Origin: Hymenobacter pini
GTDB lineage: Bacteria > Bacteroidota > Bacteroidia > Cytophagales > Hymenobacteraceae
Direction of reading: 5' to 3'
DNA length: 64,000 bases
Assembly (NCBI RefSeq): GCF_020421205.1
Contig: NZ_JAIZZH010000003.1
Coordinates: 959,216-1,023,215, forward strand
The notes under the pieces were generated by a model, which did no database searches, was not told the origin of the DNA, and saw nothing but the letters and a program-made list of their open reading frames with translations. Shown piece by piece: positions 49,544 to 58,390 of the stretch (position 1 is its first letter; the number at the start of each line of letters is the position of its first letter). Made by a program: the position numbers and the translations under genes.

Positions 49544-52500
49544 ATGGGGTCTATTCAGGAGCGACATTGGCAGCGGCGGTTTCGCCAAGCGCAGCAGCAG
49601 TGGAAGCAGGCCCAGCAGGCCTGCCACGAGGCACAACAGCAGCTTGCCGGGTTACAGATGCGGGCGCAGGCCTCTGCGGCCCAGGCCAGCGCCCTGCTCC
49701 AGACCATGACCACGGCTATTCTGGCCGAAAACCAAGACCGCATCATCACCCTGATAAATCAGCGGCTGTGTGACCTATTCTGCATGCCCAAGCCGGCGGC
49801 GGCCTACATGGGGCAGCGTACTCAGCAACTGGTGCAGGATGGCTACGAGCTGCTGGATGACTCCGCTACCATTCATGCCCAGAACCTGCAGATAGTGGCG
49901 GCGCAGCAGCGCAGCAGCGGGCTGCTTATTGCCCTCCGCGACGGGCGCATTGTGCAGCAGGACTACCTGCCGGTGGTGCAGGACGGTGCTACGGTACTGC
50001 ACATCTGGAGCTACGAGGATGTAACCGAGCAGCAGCTGGCATTGCGGCGGGTGCGGGAATTCAGCCAGCTGGCCGAGCAATGCCCGCAGCCCATCATCCG
50101 GTTCAACGAGCAAGCCGAGGCTTTATACGCCAACCCGGCGGCGGCTCCCGTGCTGGCGGCCCTGGCCCTGCCCGAGGAGTTGAACTGCCGCCGCCGGATT
50201 CAGCGCGAGATTAGTCAGGCGCTGCTGGCGGGTGAAACCCGTACCGTGGAGCTGCGTCTGGGCGCGGAATTTTACCTCTGGACCATTGCGCCCCTGCCCC
50301 GCGAGCAGGAGGCCACACTCTACCTAACCACCATCACGGAACGCCGCCACGCGGAGGCCGAACTGCTCCGCAACCAACTCTTTACGGCCCGCATCAACGA
50401 AACTGTCCCCAATATTGTGTTCATCTATGACTTGCAGACGGAAACCCTGCAGTACTGCAACAAGCAGACGGAGAACATACTGGGCTACACGGCCGAAGAA
50501 GTACTGGCCCTGGGCAACTACATGATCCGGGAAATTGTGCACCCCGACGACCTGCCCCTGGCCCAGTTGGAAAGCCGGCGCCGGCATGTGCTGCACGACG
50601 GCGAGGTACTGGCCTCGGAGTACCGGTTCCGGCACCGCAATGGCTCGTGGCGGTGGCTGAGCTTGAAAACTACCTGCTTCACGCGCCACGCCAACGGGCG
50701 GGTGTGGCAATTGGTAGGCTCCGCCACAGACGTGACGGAACGCCGCGAAACCGAGGAGCAGTTGCACCAAAGCCGACTGTTTGTGGAGCGCATCACCAAC
50801 ACCACGCCCAACCTGATTTACATCTACGATGTGGATACACAGACCAATGTGTACTGCAACCGGTTCGTGGAAACCATGCTGGGCTATACCGCCGCTGATT
50901 TACAGCAGATGGGCGGTAGTATGATCCATACGCTAACCTCAGAAACGGAAGGCCAGCGCCTGCGACAGCATTTTGAAGAGGTAACTCACTGCCAGGATGA
51001 CGAGGTACGGCACCTGGAGTACTCGCTCTACCACCGCAGTGGCTCCATTCGCTGGCTGCGCATCAGCAACACGCCTTTTGCCCGCAACGAGCAGGGCCGC
51101 GTTACCCAGATTGTGGGCTCAGCGGAGGACATTACCCGCTGGAAAATTGCCGATGAGCAGCGGCGCTCCGCCAACCGGCGCCTTGCCGAGCAAAACCGCT
51201 TGTTCCGACAGGTTATCGATACCGTTCCAAACCCCATCTACCTCAAAGACGCGGCGGGCAACTACATCTTGGCCAACCAAGCCACGGCCCAGCTCTACAA
51301 CCTGTCCAACGAAGCCCTGCTGCAAACGCCGGCCGATGAGCTGCTGCGCCGGTTTCCGGATTTGGAAAGGCATCACAGCAAAGACAAGGAAGTGCTCAGC
51401 ACCCGCAAGGAAGTGGACCTGGAGGACACGTTTGTGGACGCATACAACCAGCTCCGGTGGTTCCGGACGGTGAAGCGGCCCTTCGTGCAGGCCGACGGCA
51501 CCGTGCAGGTGCTGGGAGTAGATAACGACATTACGGAGCTGAAGCACACCGAAAAGGCCCTGCAGCAAGCCAAGGAAACCGCCGAGCAGAACGCCCAGGC
51601 CCGGCAAACTTTCCTAACCAACATGAGCCACGAAATCCGCACGCCTATGAACGGGATTATGGGCTTGGCGGAGCTGCTGGCCAAAACGCCGCTGTCTGAT
51701 GAGCAGCAGCAGTATTTGCACCACATTCGTTACTCCGCCGATAACCTGCTGGTCGTCATCAACGACATTCTAGACATGGCCCAGCTGGGTGCGGGCCGTG
51801 TTCGGCTGGAGACAGTGCCCTTTGAGTTGCAGGAAGTATTGAAAGCCAGCTGCCAGGCCCTGATGCCCAAAGCCACCGAAAAGGGAATTACCCTGCGGCT
51901 GCAACTCCCCGATGAGCCCGGCCCCACTTGGGTGCTGGGCGACCCATACCGCCTGCGGCAGGTGCTGCTGAACCTGCTCAGCAATGCTATCAAATTTACC
52001 GAAAAGGGCCAAGTGCTCCTGACGTGTCGCCAGCTGACGTCCCCCAATGGTAGCCGGCAATACCAGTTTTCGGTGATGGATACCGGCATTGGCATACCCA
52101 GCGGGCAATTGCAGCAGCTGTTCGAGCCGTTTATGCAGGCGTCGGCCAGCACGGCCCGCGAGTACGGTGGCTCCGGCCTGGGCCTGAGTATCTCGCGGGA
52201 GTTGGTGGAACTGCTGGGCGGCAAGCTCACCGCTGAAAGCCGCCTGCACCACGGCAGCACCTTCAGGTTCACACTTACTTTTGTGGGCGCGCAGCCCCCG
52301 GCACTGCCGCTGGTACCAGCCACTGCCCAGTTCCGTCTGGAGGGCTACCGGGTGCTGCTCACCGAAGACAACCCCGTAAACCAGCTGCTGGTGCAGGTGA
52401 TGCTGAAAGGTTGGGGCATGCACGTAGATACGGCCTCCTCCGGAGCCGAAGCCCTGGCCCTATTCCGGCAATATCCTTACGACGTGGTGCTAATGGACAT

Positions 52501-53128
52501 TCAGATGCCGGGTATGGATGGGGTGGCTACTACGCAGCTGCTGCGGCAGCACCCCAATCAGGAAAAGGCGGCCACGCCCGTGGTAGCCCTTACGGCCCAC
52601 GCCATGCAGGGTGAGGCGGAACGCTACCGCCAGGCGGGCCTCAACGCATATGTATCAAAGCCGTTCCGGGAAGAAGACCTATTCCGGACGGTTGCGGACT
52701 TACTGAAACACCAGCCCATTGTGACCCCACCTGTGCCTGCTCCGGTAGCACCGCTGCAAACGCAACCCACGCCCTCCGGCTCGCCGCTGTACGATTTGAC
52801 CTCGCTGCGCAACATGACCAACAACGATGAGACGTTTGTCAGGCGGTTGGTGACGTTGTTCATCACTACAACCCCTCCGGTGGTGGCCGAAATGGAGCAG
52901 CATGTGGCCCGGCAGCAGCTGGAGGCCCTAAGTGCTGCTGCGCATCACCTCAAAAGCTCCGTTGATGGCTTGCAGGTGCAGGCCCTGCGCCCCGTTCTGC
53001 GTGAGCTGGAAGCCGCTGGTCACAACCCTGAAGCTGTTACGTGGCCACACCTAACGGAGTTGGTGCAACAGGTACGGCAACTGATAGAGGCCACTATTGC
53101 GCAGTTACGAACAGAATTTCCAGAATAA
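49544..53128 (+). CDS. Multi-PAS hybrid histidine kinase with receiver and HPt domains
   Basis: A 1194-residue soluble kinase (no membrane spans found). After a short N-terminal coiled coil come five PAS-like domains (roughly 45-160, 165-270, 275-400, 405-535 and 540-680), with motifs such as ILGYTAEEVL, MLGYTAADLQ, YRFRHRNGSWRWLSLKT and VDLEDTFVD. The HisKA box FLTNMSHEIRTPMNG has His696. The ATPase has NLLSNAIKFT, DTGIGIP and GGSGLGLSIS. The receiver has Asp985 (VVLMDIQMPGMDG), ALTAHAM and YVSKPF. The HPt at the end has the His motif AAHHLKSSV near 1134. An internal phosphorelay is implied, with the NtrC-type regulator upstream as a possible final receiver. Confidence 0.93.
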   Translation: MGSIQERHWQRRFRQAQQQWKQAQQACHEAQQQLAGLQMRAQASAAQASALLQTMTTAILAENQDRIITLINQRLCDLFCMPKPAAAYMGQRTQQLVQDGYELLDDSATIHAQNLQIVAAQQRSSGLLIALRDGRIVQQDYLPVVQDGATVLHIWSYEDVTEQQLALRRVREFSQLAEQCPQPIIRFNEQAEALYANPAAAPVLAALALPEELNCRRRIQREISQALLAGETRTVELRLGAEFYLWTIAPLPREQEATLYLTTITERRHAEAELLRNQLFTARINETVPNIVFIYDLQTETLQYCNKQTENILGYTAEEVLALGNYMIREIVHPDDLPLAQLESRRRHVLHDGEVLASEYRFRHRNGSWRWLSLKTTCFTRHANGRVWQLVGSATDVTERRETEEQLHQSRLFVERITNTTPNLIYIYDVDTQTNVYCNRFVETMLGYTAADLQQMGGSMIHTLTSETEGQRLRQHFEEVTHCQDDEVRHLEYSLYHRSGSIRWLRISNTPFARNEQGRVTQIVGSAEDITRWKIADEQRRSANRRLAEQNRLFRQVIDTVPNPIYLKDAAGNYILANQATAQLYNLSNEALLQTPADELLRRFPDLERHHSKDKEVLSTRKEVDLEDTFVDAYNQLRWFRTVKRPFVQADGTVQVLGVDNDITELKHTEKALQQAKETAEQNAQARQTFLTNMSHEIRTPMNGIMGLAELLAKTPLSDEQQQYLHHIRYSADNLLVVINDILDMAQLGAGRVRLETVPFELQEVLKASCQALMPKATEKGITLRLQLPDEPGPTWVLGDPYRLRQVLLNLLSNAIKFTEKGQVLLTCRQLTSPNGSRQYQFSVMDTGIGIPSGQLQQLFEPFMQASASTAREYGGSGLGLSISRELVELLGGKLTAESRLHHGSTFRFTLTFVGAQPPALPLVPATAQFRLEGYRVLLTEDNPVNQLLVQVMLKGWGMHVDTASSGAEALALFRQYPYDVVLMDIQMPGMDGVATTQLLRQHPNQEKAATPVVALTAHAMQGEAERYRQAGLNAYVSKPFREEDLFRTVADLLKHQPIVTPPVPAPVAPLQTQPTPSGSPLYDLTSLRNMTNNDETFVRRLVTLFITTTPPVVAEMEQHVARQQLEALSAAAHHLKSSVDGLQVQALRPVLRELEAAGHNPEAVTWPHLTELVQQVRQLIEATIAQLRTEFPE

Positions 53129-53216
53129 TTCTGCTACTGGCCACTAAAAGAGCAGTTATAGAAAACCCCATAATTATACTGCAACTTCGGCGTTGTTGTC
53201 GTGGTTTATAATAGTA

Positions 53217-53266
53217 ACCGCCCGCTACCGGGTAGCACCCGGCAACGGGCCGGTTATTTTTCTTTT
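53217..53266 (+). terminator. GC-rich terminator after hybrid kinase
   Basis: A long imperfect stem with ACCGCCCG at one foot and CGGGCCGGT at the other, an inner CCGGGT/ACCCGG stem, and a T-rich tail (TTATTTTTCTTTTTT). It lies 90 bases past the kinase stop and just before a small gene. Confidence 0.65.
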
Positions 53267-53284
53267 TTCGTTATTTCCTTTCGT

Positions 53285-53404
53285 ATGACACTCGTTCTTT
53301 TTTTTGGAATTGCTCTGGCCACTACGCTGCTGGGTTTCGATGCTCTGCGTAATCTGAAAGCCGAGCTGAAGCCGGTACCCGTACGGGTCCGTAACCGCCG
53401 CTAA
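53285..53404 (+). CDS. Tiny membrane protein (39 residues)
   Basis: An ATG at 53285 opens 39 codons ending at a TAA. Residues 2-18 are hydrophobic (LVLFFGIALATTLLGF) and are followed by a positively charged C-terminus (VPVRVRNRR), so it looks like a one-span membrane peptide with its basic end inside. A strong terminator follows at 53430-53467. It lies after the kinase but behind another terminator. No family is recognised. Such short frames can be spurious, but the spacing and the terminator pair suggest a real gene. Confidence 0.5.
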   Translation: MTLVLFFGIALATTLLGFDALRNLKAELKPVPVRVRNRR

Positions 53405-53429
53405 GTCTGGCGCCTTGCCTTGTCTCATC

Positions 53430-53467
53430 ACCCTTGCCCTATTTACGTGGGGCAAGGGTATTTTTTT
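53430..53467 (+). terminator. Terminator after the tiny gene
   Basis: CCCTTGCCC (53431-53439) pairs with GGGCAAGGG (53450-53458), followed by a run of seven T residues. Confidence 0.8.
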
Positions 53468-53542
53468 GCATTCCGGCAGTTTCGTGCACAAAAAAGAGCA
53501 GCCTGGGGCTACTCTTATATGGGTTATACGGTGTAAGATGCT

Positions 53543-53923
53543 CTAGCGAATTACCAGCTTGCGCATTTCACTGGTGTTGTCCGATTCCAGCTTTACGTAG
53601 TAGAGGCCGTTGGCGAACTTGCTCAAATCCAGCGTACGAGTGTACCGGTCATTCAGCTCCGATAGCGTTTCGCGGTACATCACCGTACCAATGACGTTTA
53701 GCACGCTCAGTTCGATTTTGCGGCCTTCGAACCCGTTGATGGAAACGTGTACTATACCGGTACTCGGGTTGGGGTATACCAGCAGAGCCCGTTCCTCGCC
53801 GCCCGGCCGTGCTATGGGCCGCGCTACGGCCGCCGTTCCCTGCGCCACCGCTGGCCGGGGGCTGCCGTGCAGGCCGGTGGCAAGAAGTAACAGTAAAGAG
53901 AAAAAGCGTAAGCGTTGCATCAT
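53543..53923 (-). CDS. Short exported protein made of a T9SS-type sorting domain
   Basis: A 126-residue protein. The signal peptide is FFSLLLLLATGLHGSPRPAVAQ. Nearly all the rest is a C-terminal sorting (Por secretion tail) domain: ALLVYPNPSTGIVHVSINGF, LSVLNVIGTVMYRETL, and FANGLYYVKLESDNTSEMRKLVIR. A sorting tail normally follows a large passenger domain, but here there is almost none (about 30 residues), so it is either a degenerate or a minimal secreted protein. Two adjacent ATG codons (53923, 53920) could start it. It is convergent with the tiny gene at 53285 and divergent from the FAD oxidoreductase gene. Confidence 0.8.
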   Translation of the reverse strand: MMQRLRFFSLLLLLATGLHGSPRPAVAQGTAAVARPIARPGGEERALLVYPNPSTGIVHVSINGFEGRKIELSVLNVIGTVMYRETLSELNDRYTRTLDLSKFANGLYYVKLESDNTSEMRKLVIR

Positions 53924-54098
53924 AGAATACGTAAGAGGTGGGAGGAAATATGCCCGAACGGAATATCTAATAACGGCGGGCAATGATTTAGGTTTGCAAA
54001 AATACGGATGTAGCGGAGTTAGCCAGCGGAATATAACGCATCTTCGATAAAACAACTCATTTCATCTTCTTTCTCACCCTTTTACCCGATAAAATAAG

Positions 54099-55217
54099 TT
54101 GGACGTTGTCATTATTGGGGGAGGCTTGGCTGGTTTGTGCGCGGCCCTGGATCTGCGGCAGCGCGGCCACGCCGTAGTGCTGGTGGAGCGGCAGCACTAT
54201 CCGTTTCACCGGGTGTGTGGTGAGTACATTTCCAACGAGGTGCTGCCCTACCTCCACCGCTTGGGAGTTGACTTGGCAGAGCTGGGCACGGCGCATATCA
54301 ATGAGCTGCAGCTTAGCTCGCCGGCTGGCCGGCTGTTGCGGGCCCCACTAGCGCTGGGTGGGTTTGGCGTGAGCCGCTACGCGTTGGATTATTTCCTGTA
54401 TGAGCGGGCCGTGCAGGCGGGAGTAGAAATACGGCAGCAAACCACCGTTACAGCCGTTATCTTCGATGCGGCTGCCAATGAACACCGGGTAACGCTAGCC
54501 AATGGACAGCAGCTGCAGGCCCGGGTGGTACTGGGCGCGTACGGCAAGCGCAGCACCCTGGACCGCCAGCTGGAACGGCCGTTTTTTACGCAACGCTCTC
54601 CTTACCTGGGCGTGAAATACCATGTGCGGTACGCGCACTTGCAGCCCCACGTAATTGCGCTGCACAATTTTGCGGATGGCTACGCTGGTTTTTCAGCCAT
54701 CGAAGACGGCAAGGCCTGCTTCTGCTACCTCACCACCCGCCGCAACCTGAAGGCTCATGGCACCATTGCGCAGCTGGAGCAGCAAGTACTGACCCGCAAC
54801 CCGCACCTGCGTCACATATTAGAGCACGCTGAGGTGCTATACCCGCAACCCGAGGTCATCAACGAAATATCCTTCGCCCCGAAATCCTGCGTGGAAAACC
54901 ACGTGCTCATGTGCGGGGACGCGGCCGGCCTGATTACGCCCCTCTGCGGTAACGGTATGGCTATGGCCATGCACGGGGCGAGCTTGGCGGCCGCCCACGC
55001 CGATATTTTTCTGCGCAACCACTGCACACGTGCGATACTGGAAGCGGGGTACACCGCCGGCTGGCGCCAGCACTTTGGTCGGCGCCTCCAAACCGGCCGG
55101 GCCGTGCAGCGCTTATTTGGCCAGCCCGTGCTCAGTGAGCTGGTAGTAAACAGCTTGCGCCTGTGGCCAGCGGCAGTACGGCAAATCATCCGGCGCACGC
55201 ATGGCGTGCCATTTTAA
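54099..55217 (+). CDS. FAD-dependent oxidoreductase (geranylgeranyl-reductase family)
   Basis: A 372-residue flavoprotein. The dinucleotide-binding motif is VIIGGGLAGLCAALDLRQRGHAVVLVER, the second conserved part is FHRVCGEYISNEVLPYL, and the third is HVLMCGDAAGLITPLCGNGMAMAMHGASLAA, matching the geranylgeranyl reductase/halogenase-like FAD family. It starts at a TTG (54099), as no ATG precedes the Rossmann fold. It lies 133 bases before the type III PKS on the same strand and probably tailors its product by reduction, oxidation or halogenation. No signal peptide. Confidence 0.88.
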   Translation: MDVVIIGGGLAGLCAALDLRQRGHAVVLVERQHYPFHRVCGEYISNEVLPYLHRLGVDLAELGTAHINELQLSSPAGRLLRAPLALGGFGVSRYALDYFLYERAVQAGVEIRQQTTVTAVIFDAAANEHRVTLANGQQLQARVVLGAYGKRSTLDRQLERPFFTQRSPYLGVKYHVRYAHLQPHVIALHNFADGYAGFSAIEDGKACFCYLTTRRNLKAHGTIAQLEQQVLTRNPHLRHILEHAEVLYPQPEVINEISFAPKSCVENHVLMCGDAAGLITPLCGNGMAMAMHGASLAAAHADIFLRNHCTRAILEAGYTAGWRQHFGRRLQTGRAVQRLFGQPVLSELVVNSLRLWPAAVRQIIRRTHGVPF

Positions 55218-55350
55218 GCAGGCCGGCAAGGCAGCGCCGTGGCCTGAAAATATGCTTTTCGCCAGTGTTGTTATGGCTGTGGTTGAGCTTTCACGCCGGA
55301 GCCCTAAAACCTGTAACCCTGCACCCTGGTTTTTTACGTAAACTGCCCCA

Positions 55351-56526
55351 ATGAGCAGCTACTTATGTGCCATTGGCACGGCCAATCCGCCCCACCGTAT
55401 TCCGCAACTCCAGATTGCCGATTTCATGGCCCAGGCCCTGGAACTGGATGAGGCTGGCACCCGCAAGCTCCGCGCCCTGTACCGTGTTTCAGGCATTGGG
55501 CAACGCTACACCGTGCTGCCCGACTACGGCCGCGCAAACGGCGAGTTCTCCTTCTTCCCGAATACCCCGGGTCTGGAGCCCTTCCCCAGCGTGGGCCAGC
55601 GTATGGCCGAATACCGCCGCCACGCCCTGCCGCTGTCGGTGCAGGCGGCGCAGGCTTGCTTTGAGCAGATGCCGGAAGTAGAGCCCAGCTCCATTACCCA
55701 CCTGATTACGGTGAGCTGTACCGGTATGTACGCGCCGGGCCTAGATATTGAGCTGGTGGCGGCTCTGAGGCTGCCGGGCCACGTGCAGCGAACCTGCGTA
55801 AACTTTATGGGGTGCTACGCGGCCGTAAATGCCCTGAAGCTGGCCGACGCCTTTTGCCGGGCCACCCCTGAAGCGCGGGTGCTGATTGTGTGCACGGAGC
55901 TATGCACGCTGCATTTTCAGAAAAGCCTGGAAGACGACCATCTGGTTTCCAACGCTTTGTTCGGGGATGGCTCGGCGGCGGTGCTGGTGCAGGGACAGCC
56001 CGCCAAACAGGGACCAAGCCTGGCGCTGACGGCCTTTCATTGTGACTTGGAGCCCGATGGTCACGCCGATATGGCTTGGCACATCAACAATTTTGGGTTT
56101 GAGATGACCCTTTCCTCGTACGTGCCACGCATGATTCAACAGGGCATTGGCCAGCTTACGCAACGCCTGCTGGCCGATTTGCCGGTGCAGCTGGCCGATG
56201 TACGGGCCTTTGCCATTCACCCGGGCGGACGCAAAATTCTGGAAGCCATTGAGCAGGCGCTGGGCATTACGGCGCACGACAACCGGTTTGCCTATCAGGT
56301 ACTGCGCGACTACGGCAACATGTCGTCGGTGACGGTGCTGTACGTGCTGCAGGCTTTGCTACAAACCCTCACTCCCGCTGACGCCGGGCAGCCGGTACTC
56401 AGCTTCGCTTTTGGCCCCGGCCTTACGCTGGAAGCTATGCTGCTGACGGTGGCTTACGAACAGGCGCAGGAAGTAGCGGAAGAAAATACAGTGGAAGAAA
56501 TAAGCTTAGCAGCGTTGACCGCCTAG
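55351..56526 (+). CDS. Type III polyketide synthase
   Basis: A 391-residue homodimeric-type PKS of the chalcone-synthase superfamily, which extends an acyl-CoA starter with malonyl-CoA and cyclises the chain. The catalytic triad is visible: Cys155 (NFMGCYAA), His290 (FAIHPGGRK) and Asn323 (YGNMSSVT). The CoA-binding part is near VSCTGMYAPGLD, and the end has FAFGPGLTLEAMLL. The length is normal for the family. In Bacteroidota and Actinobacteria such enzymes make alkylpyrones or alkylresorcinols. It is flanked by an FAD oxidoreductase upstream and a methyltransferase 42 bases downstream, which together form a compact biosynthetic cluster. Confidence 0.95.
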   Translation: MSSYLCAIGTANPPHRIPQLQIADFMAQALELDEAGTRKLRALYRVSGIGQRYTVLPDYGRANGEFSFFPNTPGLEPFPSVGQRMAEYRRHALPLSVQAAQACFEQMPEVEPSSITHLITVSCTGMYAPGLDIELVAALRLPGHVQRTCVNFMGCYAAVNALKLADAFCRATPEARVLIVCTELCTLHFQKSLEDDHLVSNALFGDGSAAVLVQGQPAKQGPSLALTAFHCDLEPDGHADMAWHINNFGFEMTLSSYVPRMIQQGIGQLTQRLLADLPVQLADVRAFAIHPGGRKILEAIEQALGITAHDNRFAYQVLRDYGNMSSVTVLYVLQALLQTLTPADAGQPVLSFAFGPGLTLEAMLLTVAYEQAQEVAEENTVEEISLAALTA

Positions 56527-56568
56527 ACAATTTCTCCCGCATCTTACCTGCCTGTTGCCCTCCTTGCC

Positions 56569-57384
56569 ATGCCCGATTTTAGCCTCCGCTCCACGCAACC
56601 AGAGCTGATGGATGACCTGACGTTGGCTTCGGCGGAGTTACGGCAGAATCTGGAGGAGCTGGAAACCATTAATACGTGGCTGGGGGGTTATGCTCCGGTA
56701 CTTGAGGCACTGGCCCGGCTACAGGCACATTTCCCGGTTGGCCGCCCCCTGCGCCTAGCCGACTTAGGCAGTGGTGGTGGCGACACGCTGCGCCAGATTG
56801 CCCGCTGGGCCCGCCGCCGCGGCGTGGCGGTGGAGTTAATTGGCGTCGATGCCAACCAATTCATGCTGGACTACGCCGCTGCGCGCTGCCAGCAGTATCC
56901 CGAAATCCGGTTTGTGCAGGCCGATATATTTTCCGCCGAGTTTCAGCAACAGCCTTTTGATATCGTCACAGCCAGCTTGTTCTGCCACCATTTCACGGAC
57001 GCGGAGTTGGCCAGCTTACTTACTCAGTGGCAGCAGCAGGCTAGCGTTGCCGTCATCATCAACGACCTGCACCGCCACCCGATGGCCTACTATAGCATTC
57101 AGTGGCTGACGCGGCTATTGGGTGGCTCCCGCCTTGTGCGGCACGATGCACCTTTATCAGTAGCGCGGGCATTCACTCGCGCCGATTGGCAAGGATTGTT
57201 GCGCCAAGCCGGAGTTCAGCAGTACGAGCTCCGCTGGCGCTGGGCCTTCCGCTGGCAAGTGGTCATTCGGCCCGCTGGTACAGCCGCGCTACATCCGGCC
57301 CACGGTACTCACGACCATAAATCGGCCGCTACGCGGAAGGTGGCGGCGTGGGCGTTTACAATATCGGCAATGCGGGGCGAGTAG
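56569..57384 (+). CDS. SAM-dependent methyltransferase of the type III PKS cluster
   Basis: A 271-residue class I methyltransferase. The SAM motif is RLADLGSGGGDTLRQIA (about 62-78), followed by VELIGVDANQFML and FVQADIF, and then the conserved FCHHFTDAELA. It is 42 bases downstream of the PKS, so it probably O- or C-methylates the polyketide. The last 25 residues run antisense to the deacetylase gene at 57309 and show no family similarity, so the stop may have drifted into the neighbour. The true fold ends near WQVVIRP. The start at 56569 matches the family pattern. Confidence 0.88.
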   Translation: MPDFSLRSTQPELMDDLTLASAELRQNLEELETINTWLGGYAPVLEALARLQAHFPVGRPLRLADLGSGGGDTLRQIARWARRRGVAVELIGVDANQFMLDYAAARCQQYPEIRFVQADIFSAEFQQQPFDIVTASLFCHHFTDAELASLLTQWQQQASVAVIINDLHRHPMAYYSIQWLTRLLGGSRLVRHDAPLSVARAFTRADWQGLLRQAGVQQYELRWRWAFRWQVVIRPAGTAALHPAHGTHDHKSAATRKVAAWAFTISAMRGE

Positions 57385-58217
57385 CCGCCGCCCATGCACA
57401 CGACTACCGGGAGCCCGTGCCGGTGGCACAGGTCCAGCACTGTGGCGTCGCGCTGGCGGCAGCCTTCGGGCGTGAGGCTCAGGTGGCCCAGCTTATCGGT
57501 AGCCAGCACATCGACGCCGCTCAGGTAAAACACAAAATCGGGGGCAAACTCCTCTAGCAGTTGGGGCAGCGTATCACGCAGTAGCTGCAGGTACGTAGCA
57601 TCGTCGGTACCATCGGGCAGGGCCAGGTCGAGGCTAGAATGCTCTTTGCGGTGCGGGTAGTTACGGGCCCCGTGCATGCTGAACGTGAATACCCGGGGCT
57701 CATCCTGGAAAATGCTGGCCGTGCCGTTGCCCTGGTGCACGTCCAGATCCACAATCAGCACCCGCCTGACGCCCAACGCAGGTTCGGCCAGTAGCATGGC
57801 AGCCGCGGCGGCCTGGTCGTTGAGCAGGCAGAAACCCTCTCCCCGGTCTCGAAAGGCATGGTGGGTACCGCCCGCAATATTGAAGGCTACGCCGGTGCCC
57901 AACGCCCGGCGGGCACACTCCAGCGTACCGCCTAAGATGGTGACTTCGCGCGTTATCAGCTCCGGGCTCCACGGAAAGCCGGTGGCCCGCTCCTCCTGGC
58001 GCGTAAGCTGGCCCGCTTGCAGGCGGTGGTAATAATCGGCCGAGTGTACGCGCAGTACATCCGCCGCTGATGGCGCAACGGGCACGAAGAAGGCACTTTC
58101 CGGCACAATGCCTTCCCGAAGCAGCTGCTCGGGCAACAGCTCATATTTGAGCATCGGAAAGCGGTGGTTGGCTGGCAGAGGGTGGGCGTACAGCGGAGCC
58201 CAGGCAACAGAAAGCAT
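57309..58217 (-). CDS. Histone-deacetylase/AcuC-family hydrolase
   Basis: A 302-residue zinc-dependent deacetylase-superfamily enzyme. It has NIAGGTHHAFRDRGEGFC (His119-His120), the zinc ligands of VDLDVHQGNGT (Asp157, Asp159, His161), FYLSGVDVLATDKLGHLSL and CMGGGYSPRI. Bacterial relatives deacetylate acetyl-polyamines, acetoin-linked acetyl-lysine or small amides; the substrate is unknown. It starts at the ATG 58217. Its 3' end overlaps the PKS-cluster methyltransferase by 76 bases in antisense. No same-strand partner. Confidence 0.92.
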   Translation of the reverse strand: MLSVAWAPLYAHPLPANHRFPMLKYELLPEQLLREGIVPESAFFVPVAPSAADVLRVHSADYYHRLQAGQLTRQEERATGFPWSPELITREVTILGGTLECARRALGTGVAFNIAGGTHHAFRDRGEGFCLLNDQAAAAAMLLAEPALGVRRVLIVDLDVHQGNGTASIFQDEPRVFTFSMHGARNYPHRKEHSSLDLALPDGTDDATYLQLLRDTLPQLLEEFAPDFVFYLSGVDVLATDKLGHLSLTPEGCRQRDATVLDLCHRHGLPVVVCMGGGYSPRIADIVNAHAATFRVAADLWS

Positions 58218-58315
58218 ACGGGCAAACTACGCAGCACGGGCCGCAACAGCTGGGCAGCACACAAAAATAACCGCCGGTTGGGGCGGTTACTTTCGGATTC
58301 GGGTGGTTTTGCTGG

Positions 58316-58390
58316 TGGGGCGTATCGGGCTCGAACCGATGACCCCTACCTTGTCGAGGTAGTGCTCTGAACCAGCTGAGCTAACACCCC
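58316..58390 (-). tRNA. tRNA-Val (anticodon GAC)
   Basis: A complete cloverleaf on the minus strand: acceptor GGGGTGT/ACGCCCC, D arm GCTC...GAGC, anticodon stem CTACC/GGTAG with loop TCGACAA (anticodon GAC), T arm ATCGG-TTCGAGC-CCGAT, discriminator A. The sequence CCA follows directly (58313-58315). Position 33 reads C instead of the usual T. The tRNA lies alone between the deacetylase gene and a porin-like gene. Confidence 0.9.
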
